Position numbers and translations under genes: made by a program
Shown: positions 9,070 through 17,440 of the stretch, one piece after another
How positions within the stretch are numbered: the first letter of the stretch is position 1
Layout: every line of letters begins with the position of its first letter
DNA from: Devosia geojensis
GTDB taxonomy: Bacteria; Pseudomonadota; Alphaproteobacteria; Rhizobiales; Devosiaceae
DNA: 42,209 bases
NCBI RefSeq assembly: GCF_000969415.1
Contig: NZ_JZEX01000021.1
Location: forward strand, 1 to 42,209
Direction: 5' to 3'
Notes under the pieces: generated by a model
Databases searched by the model: none
What the model saw: only the letters and a program-made list of their open reading frames with translations
Told to the model about the DNA's origin: nothing

Positions 9070-10074
9070 TTACCCCGCCAGTCCGTGCGCCCGCGTCAGC
9101 TCTTCCAGGTCCACCAGCGGGCGCGCGCCGATGTGGGAGATGACTTCGGACGCCGTGAGGCACCCCATCGTCAGCGCCGTTTCGAGCGATTGGCCGCGCG
9201 CGATCCCCAGAAGGAAACCGGCAGCGAACAGATCGCCGGCGCCGGTGGCGTCGACCACCTGGTCGACCGGGAAGGCGGGCACGGAGACGATCTCGCCGTT
9301 CATCACCGCCATCGCGCCCTCGGCGCCCATGGTGATGGCAGCGATGTCGGCGTCCTGGGCGATGGCGCGCACCGCTTCGCCGAGGTCATTGGTCTGGTAG
9401 AGCGACTTGACCTCGTTGACGTTGGCGAAGACGCAGTCGATGGTTTTCGAACGGATGAGGTCGAGGAACTCGGGCCGGTAGCGGTCGACGCAGAACGGGT
9501 CCGAGAGAGTGAAGGCGGCCATGCGCTCGTTCTTGTGGGCGTAGTGCGCGGCCAGCACGAACGCCTTCTTGGCCTCGACCGGATCCCACAGGAACCCTTC
9601 CATATAGGTGATGGAAGCCGCCCCGATCTCGTCTTCGGCGATGTCGGCCTCGGTCAGCTGATGGCAGGCGCCCAGATAGGTGTTCATCGTGCGCTCGCCG
9701 TCGGGGCTGAGGAGAATCATCGAGCGGGCGGTGGCCGCGCCATGGATCAGGCGGCTGGTGTTGTAGTGGACGCCGATGAGGTCGAGGTCGTGGGCGAAGA
9801 CGTCGCCGAGCTCGTCCTCGGCCACCTTGCCGACGAACGCGGCGCGCCCGCCGAGGCTCGCAACGCCCGCCGCGGTGTTGGCCGCGCTCCCGCCCGAGAT
9901 CTGCTGCTTGCCCTCGGGCATGCGCGAATAGAGGTATTCGGAGCGGTCGACGTCGACGAGGTGCATGATGCCTTCGGAGAGCCCTTCGGCCTCGAGGAAT
10001 CCCTCTTCGATGGGCGCGATGACGTCGACGATGGCGTTGCCGATGGTCAGGACATCGAATCGGGTTCCGGCCAT
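9070..10074 (-). CDS. PfkB-family sugar/nucleoside kinase, probably adenosine kinase
   Basis: A 334-residue ribokinase-fold kinase. Signature 1 is GGSAANTAAGVASLGG (about residues 61-76) and signature 2 is VVDATGAGDLFAAGFLLG near residue 280, where the Asp of GAGD is the catalytic base. The N-terminal DVLTIGNAIVDVIAPIEEGF resembles the adenosine-kinase-like proteins of rhizobia, so phosphorylation of adenosine to AMP is the best guess, but other nucleosides or sugars cannot be excluded. No ribosome binding site stands out before the ATG. It is transcribed away from the DUF2214 gene. Confidence 0.85.
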   Translation of the reverse strand: MAGTRFDVLTIGNAIVDVIAPIEEGFLEAEGLSEGIMHLVDVDRSEYLYSRMPEGKQQISGGSAANTAAGVASLGGRAAFVGKVAEDELGDVFAHDLDLIGVHYNTSRLIHGAATARSMILLSPDGERTMNTYLGACHQLTEADIAEDEIGAASITYMEGFLWDPVEAKKAFVLAAHYAHKNERMAAFTLSDPFCVDRYRPEFLDLIRSKTIDCVFANVNEVKSLYQTNDLGEAVRAIAQDADIAAITMGAEGAMAVMNGEIVSVPAFPVDQVVDATGAGDLFAAGFLLGIARGQSLETALTMGCLTASEVISHIGARPLVDLEELTRAHGLAG

Positions 10075-10171
10075 TGCGGCAACTCCAGAGCTCTGTCAGA
10101 AATCCTCATGGGGTTTAATGCAAAGCGGTGACGGCCGCAACGCAAACGGACCATGCAAAGCGGAGACAGAC

Positions 10172-10621
10172 GTGCTCGACCTCGTTCTCGCCTACGCGCA
10201 TCACCTGGCCGTCTTCTCCGTCGTCGGCCTGATCTTTGCCGAGATGGTCGTGCTGCGCCCGGGGCTTTCGGGCAAGCGGATCGTCCAGCTCGCCGGGCTC
10301 GATTCGGCCTATGGGGGGTTTGCGACGCTCGTCCTCGTCGCCGGTTTCTCGCGGGTGATCTGGGGCGACGCGGGGATGGGCTTCTATTTCCCCAATCCGG
10401 TCTTCTGGACCAAGATCGGCCTTTTCGTCGCCGTCGGCGTCATCTCGATCTCGCCGACCCTGGCCATCGCGCGCTGGCGGCGGGCTGCCAAGGCCGACGA
10501 GGCCTATGTGCCGCCCGAGGCCGAGGTGCGCCGGGCGCGCCGGTTCATCCATGTCGAGATGCTGCTGCTGGCGCTGATCCCGCTGGCCGCCGCCGCGATG
10601 GCGCGGGGGTATGGGCTGTAA
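10172..10621 (+). CDS. DUF2214 integral membrane protein
   Basis: A 149-residue protein with four hydrophobic segments (about 3-25, 42-62, 74-97 and 127-145). Features typical of DUF2214 include an N-terminal AYAHHLAVF histidine pair, the GFSRVIWG stretch and FWTKIGLF. The GTG at 10172 follows CGGAGA (10161-10166); an ATG 17 codons upstream is possible but lacks a convincing site. The function of the family is unknown; the paired histidines in helix 1 could bind haem or metal, but that is speculation. A type-A repeat lies directly downstream. Confidence 0.75.
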   Translation: MLDLVLAYAHHLAVFSVVGLIFAEMVVLRPGLSGKRIVQLAGLDSAYGGFATLVLVAGFSRVIWGDAGMGFYFPNPVFWTKIGLFVAVGVISISPTLAIARWRRAAKADEAYVPPEAEVRRARRFIHVEMLLLALIPLAAAAMARGYGL

Positions 10622-10629
10622 CTCCTCAC

Positions 10630-10763
10630 TGGAAGACCCCTCACCCTGTCCCTCTCCCCAGAGGGGCGAGGGGACTCTGTGGATGTGCACGATACAAGCC
10701 CAAGCACCGCATTCACCTCGCCCCTCTGGGGAGAGGTCGGCGCGAAGCGCCGGGTGAGGGGTC
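10630..10763. repeat. Type-A palindromic element between convergent DUF2214 gene and nth
   Basis: Bounded by GAAGACCCCTCACCC and GGGTGAGGGGTC. Inner hairpin cores are CTCTCCCCAGAGGGGCGAGG and its partner CTCGCCCCTCTGGGGAGAGG. It lies at the 3' ends of two convergent genes, where it may also stop transcription. Confidence 0.75.
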
Positions 10764-10770
10764 AACCGGC

Positions 10771-11463
10771 CTAACGGACAATCGCTTTCGCCTGAACATC
10801 GGGCAGCGGTGTCTTCGGCTCGTACCGGCACCACTGGGCGATCGCGCAGCGCCAGCATTCGGGCTTTCTCGCCTTGCACACATACCGCCCGTGCAGGATC
10901 AGCCAGTGATGGGCGTGGAGAAGATATTTCTCCGGCACGGTCTTCAAAAGCGCCTGCTCGACGGCGAGCGGCGTCTTGCCGGGCGCCAGGCCCGTGCGGT
11001 TGCCGACGCGGAAGAGGTGCGTGTCGACGGCGATCGTCGGCTGCTTGAAGTGGATGTTGAGGACGACGTTGGCGGTCTTGCGCCCGACCCCCGGCAGCGC
11101 CTCCAGCGCCTCGCGGGTATCGGGCACCTCGCCGCCGTGCTCGGCGATGAGCTTCTGGCTGAGCAGAAATACGTTCTTGGCCTTGTTGCGATAGAGGCCG
11201 ATGGTGCGGATATGCGCTTCGATCCCGTCCTGACCCAGCGCAACCATGGCGGCGGGGGTGGGCGCGAGCTGGAACAATTTGCGCGTCGCCTTGTTGACCC
11301 CGGCGTCGGTCGCCTGCGCCGAAAGGACGACGGCGACCAGCAGGGTGAAGGCGTTGACGTATTCGAGCTCGCCCCTGGGTTCGGGATCGATGCGCGCGAA
11401 CGTTGCGAAAATCGATTCCACGTCTTCCGGAGGAAGCGGGCGGGCTTTTTTCACCGCTGCCAT
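10771..11463 (-). CDS. nth: Endonuclease III (DNA glycosylase/AP lyase)
   Basis: Base-excision-repair glycosylase that removes oxidised pyrimidines and nicks AP sites. The helix-hairpin-helix LPGVGRKTANVVL holds catalytic Lys129, and catalytic Asp147 is in VDTHLFRVGNRTG. The [4Fe-4S] loop is complete: Cys196, Cys203, Cys206 and Cys212 (C-x6-C-x2-C-x5-C). I chose the ATG at 11463 (MAAVKKARPL, 230 aa) with GGCGAGAG upstream; an in-frame TTG at 11514 would add 17 residues and reach the divergent DUF2244 gene's start. DUF2244 and an alkyltransferase follow on the other strand, forming a small DNA-repair neighbourhood. Confidence 0.96.
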   Translation of the reverse strand: MAAVKKARPLPPEDVESIFATFARIDPEPRGELEYVNAFTLLVAVVLSAQATDAGVNKATRKLFQLAPTPAAMVALGQDGIEAHIRTIGLYRNKAKNVFLLSQKLIAEHGGEVPDTREALEALPGVGRKTANVVLNIHFKQPTIAVDTHLFRVGNRTGLAPGKTPLAVEQALLKTVPEKYLLHAHHWLILHGRYVCKARKPECWRCAIAQWCRYEPKTPLPDVQAKAIVR

Positions 11464-11513
11464 TCTCTCGCCTTCAAAGTTGAGCCTATACTGATTTCGA
11501 GAGTCGTCCGCCA

Positions 11514-12020
11514 ATGCAAGACATCCCCGCGCCGCTGTTCGCCGCCGTCTTGACCCCGCCCCGCAGGATGAGCCCCCGGGCCATCGCCATCGTGGTGGGG
11601 CTGGTGCTCGTCCTGATGGCGCTGCCGGGGCTGACGGTCTTTTCGGTCGGGGCCCTGCCGATCGCCGGCCTGATGGGCCTGGACTTTCTCGCCATCGTCC
11701 TCGCCCTGCGGCTCTCCCAGCGCGCCGGCAAGCGCCGCGAGGAGGTGACGCTCTGGCCGGGACGGCTCGAGATCGTCTTCGTCGGCCCCAAGGGGGAACT
11801 GAGCAAGGCCAATTTCAGGCCGACCGCGGTGCGGCTGGTCATCGAGCGCGATTTCGACGAGCGCACCACGGGCCTGAAGCTGAAGAGCGGCGAGACGGAG
11901 AGCGAGGTGGGCGCGTTCCTCTCGCCCGACGAAAAGGCGAGCTTCGGCAAGGCTTTCGGCACGGCGCTGCGCCAGGCGCGGGCCGAATCGGTCACGTCAA
12001 AACCGGGTCGTCCGCGCTGA
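11514..12020 (+). CDS. DUF2244 membrane protein
   Basis: A 168-residue protein of the DUF2244 family, commonly next to nth in Rhizobiales. Two transmembrane segments (about 22-39 and 42-63, IAIVVGLVLVLMALPGL and SVGALPIAGLMGLDFLA) are followed by a soluble beta-rich domain containing LWPGRLEIVFVGPKG. The soluble part faces the cytoplasm if the positive-inside rule holds (RAGKRREE just after helix 2). Function unknown. It ends 22 bases before the Ada-like gene, so the two probably share a transcript. Confidence 0.85.
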   Translation: MQDIPAPLFAAVLTPPRRMSPRAIAIVVGLVLVLMALPGLTVFSVGALPIAGLMGLDFLAIVLALRLSQRAGKRREEVTLWPGRLEIVFVGPKGELSKANFRPTAVRLVIERDFDERTTGLKLKSGETESEVGAFLSPDEKASFGKAFGTALRQARAESVTSKPGRPR

Positions 12021-12042
12021 TGCCGATGCCTATATTGGGGTC

Positions 12043-12912
12043 ATGAACAAGCTCATGACCGCCATTCCGGAAACCGACTACGAGACGGTGCAGGCCGCGA
12101 TCCGCTATCTCAGCGAGAACGGGCCCGATGTCGCCGATCTCGAACGGTTCTCGCGCGCCCTCGGCCTCTCCGAGCGGCAGCTGACCGATCTCTTCCGCCG
12201 CTGGTGCGGGCTCTCGCCCAAATCCTTCGCCCAGGCGGTGGCGCTCGACCACGCCAAGTCGCTGCTGGCGGCGCAGGAGAGCGTCCTCGACACCACCTAC
12301 GAGGTCGGGCTCTCCTCGACCTCGCGCCTCCACGACCTTTTCGTCACCTACGAAGCCATGCCCCCCGGCGCCTTCCGCGCCAAGGGCGAAGGCATCGACA
12401 TGGTCTGGGGCGCGGCGCCCTCGCCCTTCGGCACGGCCGTCGCCACCATGACCGAATACGGCATCTCGGGCCTCGGCTTTGCCGACGGGAACACCACCGT
12501 CGAACAGGCCTTCGAGGATCTCGCCAACCGCTGGCCGAGGGCCCGCTTCACCCGCGACGATGCGCGGGTGGCGCCGGTCATCGCCCATGTCTTCGACCCC
12601 GGGCGCTGGTCGGCGGACCGGCCGGTGCGGGTGGTGCTGATCGGCACCGATTTCGAGGTGAAGGTGTGGGAGACGCTGCTGAAGATCCCTTGCGGCAAGG
12701 CGACGACCTACTCCCAGGTCGCCAACCACATCGGGCGCCCCACCGCCTCGCGTGCCGTCGGCGCCGCTGTCGGCAAGAACCCGATCTCCTTCGTCGTCCC
12801 CTGCCACCGCGTGGTCGGCACCTCGGGGGCCCTCACCGGCTACCACTGGGGCGTGCCGAGGAAGCGCGCCATCCTCGGCTGGGAAGCCGGCGTGATCTCG
12901 GCCGCCCATTGA
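12043..12912 (+). CDS. Ada-like protein: AraC-type HTH fused to methylated-DNA-cysteine methyltransferase, without the Ada zinc domain
   Basis: The N-terminal half (about 15-115) is an AraC-type helix-turn-helix domain (LGLSERQLTDLFRRWCGLSP). The C-terminal half (about 125-285) is an O6-alkylguanine transferase with the acceptor Cys254 in VVPCHRVVG and the DNA-binding segment TTYSQVANHIGRP. The N-terminal domain of Ada that repairs methylphosphotriesters, with its four cysteine zinc ligands, is absent, so the usual methyl-sensing switch is missing. Such shortened proteins are common in alphaproteobacteria. It probably repairs O6-methylguanine; whether it regulates anything is open. Confidence 0.93.
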   Translation: MNKLMTAIPETDYETVQAAIRYLSENGPDVADLERFSRALGLSERQLTDLFRRWCGLSPKSFAQAVALDHAKSLLAAQESVLDTTYEVGLSSTSRLHDLFVTYEAMPPGAFRAKGEGIDMVWGAAPSPFGTAVATMTEYGISGLGFADGNTTVEQAFEDLANRWPRARFTRDDARVAPVIAHVFDPGRWSADRPVRVVLIGTDFEVKVWETLLKIPCGKATTYSQVANHIGRPTASRAVGAAVGKNPISFVVPCHRVVGTSGALTGYHWGVPRKRAILGWEAGVISAAH

Positions 12913-12917
12913 CTTTG

Positions 12918-12933
12918 CGATTCACGTGAAACG
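12918..12933 (+). promoter_or_regulatory. parS-like palindrome copy 2
   Basis: CGATTCACGTGAAACG, six bases after the stop codon of the Ada-like gene. It contains the perfect palindrome TTCACGTGAA and a GATTC (GANTC) site. 13 of 16 bases match the parS consensus. It is 24 bases from copy 3, the only close pair in the window. Confidence 0.6.
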
Positions 12934-12957
12934 CGGGTGTCAAGCGGAGCGGAGCAA

Positions 12958-12973
12958 TGTTCCACGTGAATCA
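12958..12973 (-). promoter_or_regulatory. parS-like palindrome copy 3 (reverse orientation, best B. subtilis-type match)
   Basis: TGTTCCACGTGAATCA on the plus strand. It differs at one base from the Bacillus subtilis parS form TGTTCCACGTGAAACA. Its GANTC site (GAATC) lies on the right side, so relative to the other five copies it is inverted. With copy 2 it forms a divergent pair in the 379-base gap between the Ada-like gene and gpmA. Confidence 0.6.
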
Positions 12974-12998
12974 GGCACCAGAACTTTCCCACCCACCG

Positions 12999-13144
12999 AT
13001 GTCATCCCGGCGAAGGCCGGGATCCAGCCCTGAACACATCGGCGAGCAGGCTGGCGGCGGCTGGGCGTGTCCTGCCTCGTTCATACACCTTGCGGCTGGT
13101 GCCGCATCTCAGGATGGGCCCCGGCCTGCGCCGGGGTGACAGCC
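12999..13144. repeat. Type-B palindromic intergenic repeat
   Basis: Starts TGTCATCCCGGCGAAGGCCG and ends in GGCCTGCGCCGGGGTGACAG. The middle carries ACACCTTGCGGCTGG and ATCTCAGGATGGGCCC, nearly identical to the copy at 3438. The gap from 12913 to 13291 holds the two parS-like sites, this element and the hairpin at 13225; I see no gene in it. Confidence 0.75.
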
Positions 13145-13224
13145 GGTGGGTGTGGGAGCACCGGAGCGCAGCTGCTGATGGCGAGTCCTAGAGCGTTTCA
13201 CGATTGGACGGAAACACCGCCGGT

Positions 13225-13265
13225 CTGCTCTCCTCCCCTCAAGGGGGAGGGAGGCGAAGGGGTCG
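13225..13265. repeat. Short hairpin core of the palindromic family
   Basis: CTCCTCCCCTCAAGGGGGAG with AGGGAGGCGAAGGGG after it. It matches the core at 893-912 and lies beyond the 3' end of gpmA, where it may help terminate transcription. Confidence 0.5.
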
Positions 13266-13291
13266 CTGTTTCCATTCAGCTATGAAGAGCC

Positions 13292-13906
13292 CTAAGCCGC
13301 CACCTTCTCGGCCAACTCCCCATCCGTGCCGATCCTGTAGATCGTCGGCTGGCCCGTCGCGATCTCGCGCTTCAGGATCTCCTCGGGGGTGAGCTTCTCG
13401 ATGGCCATGACCATGGCGCGCAGCGAATTGCCGTGGGCGGCGATGAGGACGGTCTTACCGGCCTTGAGGTGCGGCAGGATCTCGGCCTCGTAATAGGGAA
13501 GCGTGCGCGCAGCGGTGTCCTTGAGGCTCTCGCCGCCCGGCGGGGGTACATCGTAGGAGCGGCGCCAGATCAGCACCTGCTCCTCGCCCCATTTTGCGCG
13601 GGCATCGTCCTTGTTGAGGCCGGAAAGGTCGCCGTAGTCGCGCTCGTTGAGGGCGACGTTGCGGGTGATGGTGACGTTCTCGATCCCCATTTCCTCGAGC
13701 ATCAGGTCGAGGGTCTTTTGCGCGCGCACCAGCGCCGAGGTGTAATAGAGGTCCGGCACCAGCCCCTTGGCCTTCAGGAGCCGCCCGGCGGCGCGGGCTT
13801 CCTCGATGCCCTTTTCGGTCAGGCCCGGATTGCGCCAGCCGGTAAAGAGATTCTTGAGGTTCCACTCGCTCTCGCCGTGGCGCACGAGGATGAGGGTGCC
13901 GGTCAT
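13292..13906 (-). CDS. gpmA: GpmA, 2,3-bisphosphoglycerate-dependent phosphoglycerate mutase
   Basis: Interconverts 3- and 2-phosphoglycerate in glycolysis and gluconeogenesis. The phosphohistidine motif [10 protein letters not shown] holds the catalytic His10; [37 protein letters not shown] and the second histidine in [11 protein letters not shown] are all present. At 204 residues it is the short alphaproteobacterial form, lacking a C-terminal part seen in the roughly 250-residue enterobacterial enzyme. AAGGAAACGAG precedes the ATG. It lies 16 bases behind dapB and is probably co-transcribed with it. Confidence 0.96.
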   Translation of the reverse strand: MTGTLILVRHGESEWNLKNLFTGWRNPGLTEKGIEEARAAGRLLKAKGLVPDLYYTSALVRAQKTLDLMLEEMGIENVTITRNVALNERDYGDLSGLNKDDARAKWGEEQVLIWRRSYDVPPPGGESLKDTAARTLPYYEAEILPHLKAGKTVLIAAHGNSLRAMVMAIEKLTPEEILKREIATGQPTIYRIGTDGELAEKVAA

Positions 13907-13922
13907 GGGTCTCGTTTCCTTG

Positions 13923-14735
13923 CTAAGTGTTCAAGCCGAGCACGTCGGCCATGGTGTAGAGCCCGGCGGGCCTGTCGGCGGCCCAGAGGGCTGCCTTGAC
14001 CGCGCCGTGGGCGAAGATCATCCGATCCTCGGCGCGGTGCGAGAGCTCGATGCGCTCGGAGGGGCCGGCGAGGATCACCGTATGGTCGCCGACGACGGTG
14101 CCGCCGCGCAGCGCCGCAAAGCCGATGCTGCCCTCGACGCGCGGACCCGTATGGCCGTCGCGCACCCGCACAGACGTCTCGGCGAGCGCGACGCGACGCC
14201 CATGCGCGGCCGCTTCACCCAGCAGCAGGGCGGTGCCCGAGGGGGCGTCGACCTTCCTTGCATGGTGCATTTCGAGGATCTCGATGTCGTAGTCGGCGAG
14301 CGCCGCGGCGGCTTTCCTCACCAGATCGGCGAGGAGATTGACCCCGAGCGAGAAATTGCCGGATTTGACGATGCGCGCGCCGGCCCGGGCGGCGGCCGCG
14401 ATCTCGGCGTCCTCGTCGCGCGTGCAGCCGGTGGTGCCGATGACGTGGACGAGGCCGCGCTCGGCGGCGCGGCGGGCGAGCGCCACGCTCGATGTCGGCG
14501 TGGTGAAATCGAGGATGACGTCGGCCCCATCGAGAGCCGCTTCGACGTCGCCGGTGATGGCGACGCCCAGCGGCGCAATGCCCGAATGGCTGCCGGCGTC
14601 GGCATCGACGGCCGAGGATTCCGGCCGGTCGAGGGCGGCGTGGAGCGTCAGGCCTTTGGTGGCGGCGACGGCGCGGATATTGGCCGCCCCCATGCGTCCG
14701 CCGGCCCCGGCAACGACCACCCTCAAATCCGCCAT
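13923..14735 (-). CDS. dapB: DapB, 4-hydroxy-tetrahydrodipicolinate reductase
   Basis: Reduces the product of DapA with NAD(P)H in lysine and diaminopimelate synthesis. The 270-residue protein has the Rossmann motif [11 protein letters not shown] (about 5-15), [17 protein letters not shown], the signature [20 protein letters not shown] with catalytic His and Lys, and [14 protein letters not shown]. The ATG at 14735 follows GACGAGGACG; a GTG five codons upstream is an alternative. First gene of dapB-gpmA, transcribed away from the VOC gene. Confidence 0.96.
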   Translation of the reverse strand: MADLRVVVAGAGGRMGAANIRAVAATKGLTLHAALDRPESSAVDADAGSHSGIAPLGVAITGDVEAALDGADVILDFTTPTSSVALARRAAERGLVHVIGTTGCTRDEDAEIAAAARAGARIVKSGNFSLGVNLLADLVRKAAAALADYDIEILEMHHARKVDAPSGTALLLGEAAAHGRRVALAETSVRVRDGHTGPRVEGSIGFAALRGGTVVGDHTVILAGPSERIELSHRAEDRMIFAHGAVKAALWAADRPAGLYTMADVLGLNT

Positions 14736-14928
14736 CGTCCTCGTCTCCACAAGATCGGGCCCCTCTTAGCAATTCGAACGGCGAACGCCAACTGCCGGCA
14801 CGACCCTGCTCTTGCCACACCGAACATGTTATGGATCGGTCATGCCTGCCGATTTACCCAACGTGCGTGCCGGAACCGGGGTCCCTGCCCGTCCGGCGCC
14901 GACCAAGAAGACGCGGAGGAAAAGCCCC

Positions 14929-15279
14929 ATGCCGATCACCAACGCGCTCGCCGGGATCGCCGTCGAGGACATCGCGGCGGCGATGACCTTCTACGAGCGC
15001 CTGTTCGGGCGGCCGGCGGACGCGCGGCCGATGTCGGAGGTGGCCGAGTGGAAGTTTTCGACCGGCGGCTGGGTGCAGGTCTTCACCGACGCCGACCGGG
15101 CCGGCTCCTCGTTCGTCACCCTCATCGTCTCGGACTTGGCCGAAGTGCTGGAGGAATTGTCCATCCAGGGCATCACCCCCGTCGCCAAGCGCACGGGGGA
15201 CTTCGCCAAGACCGCGATCTTCCGCGACCCCGACGGCAACCAGCTGGTGTTCAGCCAGACGCTGCGCAACACGTATTGA
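14929..15279 (+). CDS. VOC-superfamily (glyoxalase/bleomycin-resistance-like) protein
   Basis: A 116-residue single VOC domain with the usual beta-alpha-beta-beta-beta layout. It begins MPITNALAGIAVEDIAAAMT, then FYERLFGRPAD, and ends in FRDPDGNQLVFSQTL, the standard C-terminal strand with a likely metal-binding Gln/Glu region. CGGAGGA lies about nine bases before the ATG at 14929. An in-frame reading 39 codons longer exists but its extra part looks non-coding. Substrate unknown; members include lyases, dioxygenases and resistance proteins. It probably acts as a dimer in the cytoplasm. Confidence 0.82.
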   Translation: MPITNALAGIAVEDIAAAMTFYERLFGRPADARPMSEVAEWKFSTGGWVQVFTDADRAGSSFVTLIVSDLAEVLEELSIQGITPVAKRTGDFAKTAIFRDPDGNQLVFSQTLRNTY

Positions 15280-15289
15280 GGCAGGGCTG

Positions 15290-15420
15290 AAGGCCCCCTC
15301 ACCCGACCCCTATCGGGGTCGATCTCTCCCCCAGAGGGAGAGGTGTGGGCACCGTGCCGCCCCAGCATCACCTCTCCCTCTGGGGGAGAGGTCGGCGCGT
15401 AGCGCCGGGTGAGGGGCCTT
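15290..15420. repeat. Type-A palindromic element between convergent VOC gene and pyrF
   Basis: Bounded by GAAGGCCCCCTCACCCG and CGGGTGAGGGGCCTT. The two inner cores, CTCTCCCCCAGAGGGAGAGG and CCTCTCCCTCTGGGGGAGAG, are complementary. Very close to the copy at 4294. Confidence 0.8.
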
Positions 15421-15448
15421 AATCGAGCAAGGGCCTTTTGCGAACGCT

Positions 15449-16147
15449 TCAGGCCACCCGCACACCCCCCGCCATCTCCGCCAGCACCGCCTTCGCCGCC
15501 GCCGCCGGATCGGCCGCGGCAACGATGGGCCGCGCCACAACCAGGTGGGTGGCACCGGCGTTGATTGCCTCACGCGGGGTCATCACCCGCTTCTGGTCGC
15601 CGATATCGCTGCCGGCCGGGCGGATGCCGGGGGTGACGATGGCAAGCTTCTGGCCCACGATCGCGCGCACCATCTCCGCTTCGTGGGCGGAGGCGACGAG
15701 GCCGCCGACGCCGATGTCGCGGGCCTGGGCGGCGCGCAGCGCCACGAGCCCGGCGGCGTCGCGGGCGTAGCCGGCCTCGGCGACGTCGGCATCGTCCATC
15801 GAGGTGAGGACGGTTACGGCAAGAATCGTGAGGCCCGAGCCCGCCGCGCCCCGGACCGCCGCCTTCATCGCGCGCGGATAGGCGTGGACGGTGAGCATCG
15901 CCGCACCGGTCTGCGCGATCGCGGCGACGCCCTTTTCCACCGTGTTGTCGATGTCGAGGAGTTTCAGGTCGAAGAAGACCTTCTTGCCGGCGGCAATGAG
16001 AACCTTGCCCAGCGCATAGCCGTCGCCGCCATAGAACAGCTGGTAGCCGATCTTGTAGTGGGTGACGGCGTCGCCGATGGCCTCGACCACCGCCTCCGCT
16101 TCGTGCCGCGTCGAAACGTCCAGCCCAACGATGAGTTGCGCGCCCAA
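15449..16147 (-). CDS. pyrF: PyrF, orotidine 5'-phosphate decarboxylase
   Basis: Last step of UMP synthesis. The 232-residue barrel shows the active-site array Asp60-Lys62-Asp65 in [13 protein letters not shown], and the phosphate-binding end [22 protein letters not shown] chose the TTG at 16147 because GGAGG lies six bases upstream and the protein then begins [12 protein letters not shown] as expected; no ATG is suitably placed. The frameshifted DUF4260 gene lies 84 bases upstream on the same strand. Confidence 0.95.
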   Translation of the reverse strand: MGAQLIVGLDVSTRHEAEAVVEAIGDAVTHYKIGYQLFYGGDGYALGKVLIAAGKKVFFDLKLLDIDNTVEKGVAAIAQTGAAMLTVHAYPRAMKAAVRGAAGSGLTILAVTVLTSMDDADVAEAGYARDAAGLVALRAAQARDIGVGGLVASAHEAEMVRAIVGQKLAIVTPGIRPAGSDIGDQKRVMTPREAINAGATHLVVARPIVAAADPAAAAKAVLAEMAGGVRVA

Positions 16148-16231
16148 GGATCCCTCCGATGTTGCCGATCGGGTTTCCCTCTCATATTCGCGGCCCCCGC
16201 GCAACTGCGCGGTGCTATGACGGCATAGGAG

Positions 16232-16628
16232 CTACTTCGCCTTGCCGACGGGCCCGAGATGCGTGTGGCCGAAGGCCGTGGGGTATTTGAGGCCGTAGCC
16301 GATGGCCCGGTCGATGCCGATATGGGCGAGCCAGATGAGGGCGATGTGGAGGGCGAGATCCTGCCCCAGCCACCAGCCGGCGAGCGCGAGGATGAGCGGC
16401 AGGACATAGGAATGGACGGCATTGTAGGCGGCCGCGCCGATCCTGGGTCCCGCCCCATAGGCGAGGAAGGAGAGGTCGGGGGGCAAGGAAAAGGACGAGA
16501 TAGAGCCACCAGGCGGCGTTATCGAGGAAATAGGCCAGGGTTGCGGCGATGAAGACCGCGAGGCCTTCGGCCCTCAGGATCGTCCTCGCGGTGCCCGTGA
16601 CAAAGCCGTTGCCGCCATTCCCGCTCAT
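16232..16628 (-). pseudogene. DUF4260 membrane protein gene broken by a +1 frameshift in a run of six C/G
   Basis: From the ATG at 16628 (behind GGGAGAGA) the frame reads MSGNGGNGFVTGTARTILRA and continues EGLAVFIAATLAYF to LVLFLAP. It then leaves the family sequence. In the next frame the family continues at once: PDLSFLAYGAGPRIGAAAYN, YVLPLILALAGWW, IWLAHIGIDRAIGYGLKYPT, ending GHTHLGPVGKAK. The break is in six consecutive G on the plus strand (16478-16483); five would restore one 131-residue DUF4260 protein with about four membrane helices. This is either a recent mutation, a slippage site or a sequencing error. Function of the family is unknown. Confidence 0.85.
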
Positions 16629-16772
16629 GGAGTCTCTCCCTCCGCTGCAGACGAACAATAGCGGCCGGCGGGGGAAAGTCACGCGCCTGCGCCGCTGGGG
16701 GGCCGCTGGACTTCCCCACCGAACACGCCTACCAAGCGTCGTTCGATTTCCTATGACGCCATATCATCTTCC

Positions 16773-17225
16773 ATGCAGGTCCAAGCCCTCTCCGCCACCG
16801 TCGCCTGGCTCCGGCTCGAGCGCGCCTATGCCGAATACGGCAACGCGCTGCGCAAGGCCTTCGGCGTGACCCCGCTGCAGCTCTCGATCCTCACCATCCT
16901 CGCCGAACGGCCGGCGCTGCCGCTGGCGGCGCTGAGGAAGGCTCTGGTGATGCACGCGGCGACCCTCGGGCAGGCGGTGGACGAGATGCGGCGGCTGGAA
17001 CTGGTCATCGTGCGCTCCAACCCCGAGGACCGGCGGGCGCGGGTGGTGGCGATTACGGCCAAGGGCCTCGAGGTGCTGGAGACCGCGCCCAAGGCGGGAC
17101 CGGTGCGCCTGCGCACGCAAACGAGCGACCCTGCCCGGCTCGACGCGCTGACGGCGGCGCTGACCGATGCGGTGGAACTCTTCGGGTTGGCGCCCTGGCT
17201 GCCGGAGACCGGCGACGGGCGGTGA
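16773..17225 (+). CDS. MarR-family transcriptional regulator
   Basis: A 150-residue winged-helix protein. The N-terminal dimerisation helix (about 1-30) leads into the HTH: LQLSILTILAERPALPLAAL and VMHAATLGQAVDEMRRLELV, then the wing with ERRRARV-like sequence PEDRRARVVAITAKG (about 88-102). It is divergent from the DUF4260 gene with 145 bases between starts, the usual position for a MarR protein that controls its neighbour and itself. Ligand unknown. No clear palindromic operator was found in that gap by eye. Confidence 0.85.
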   Translation: MQVQALSATVAWLRLERAYAEYGNALRKAFGVTPLQLSILTILAERPALPLAALRKALVMHAATLGQAVDEMRRLELVIVRSNPEDRRARVVAITAKGLEVLETAPKAGPVRLRTQTSDPARLDALTAALTDAVELFGLAPWLPETGDGR

Positions 17226-17260
17226 GACATCCGAGATAGGATCTCCCTTTCCCTGAAGGA

Positions 17261-17423
17261 GGCCCCCTCATCCGTCTCGCGCTACGCGCGAGCCACCTTC
17301 TCCCACGAAGGGAGAAGGGAGGGTGCGGACGCACAACCTTGGTGTAAACCTCGGATTTCAGAGCGGACCACCACCCCTTCTCCCTTCGTGGGAGAAGGTG
17401 CCCCGTAGGGGCGGATGAGGGGG
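17261..17423. repeat. Type-A palindromic element (ATCCG variant) between convergent MarR gene and phosphatase gene
   Basis: Bounded by GGCCCCCTCATCCG and CGGATGAGGGGG. Inner cores are CTTCTCCCACGAAGGGAGAA and CTTCTCCCTTCGTGGGAGAA, complementary to each other. Same variant as the copy at 8777. Confidence 0.75.
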
Positions 17424-17440
17424 ACCAAACCGCTATGGCC

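Noticed and set aside
11463..11514. Longer Nth starting at TTG 11514
   Set aside because: The extra 17 residues resemble non-coding upstream sequence and would reach the start of the divergent DUF2244 gene; the ATG at 11463 has a better ribosome binding site.
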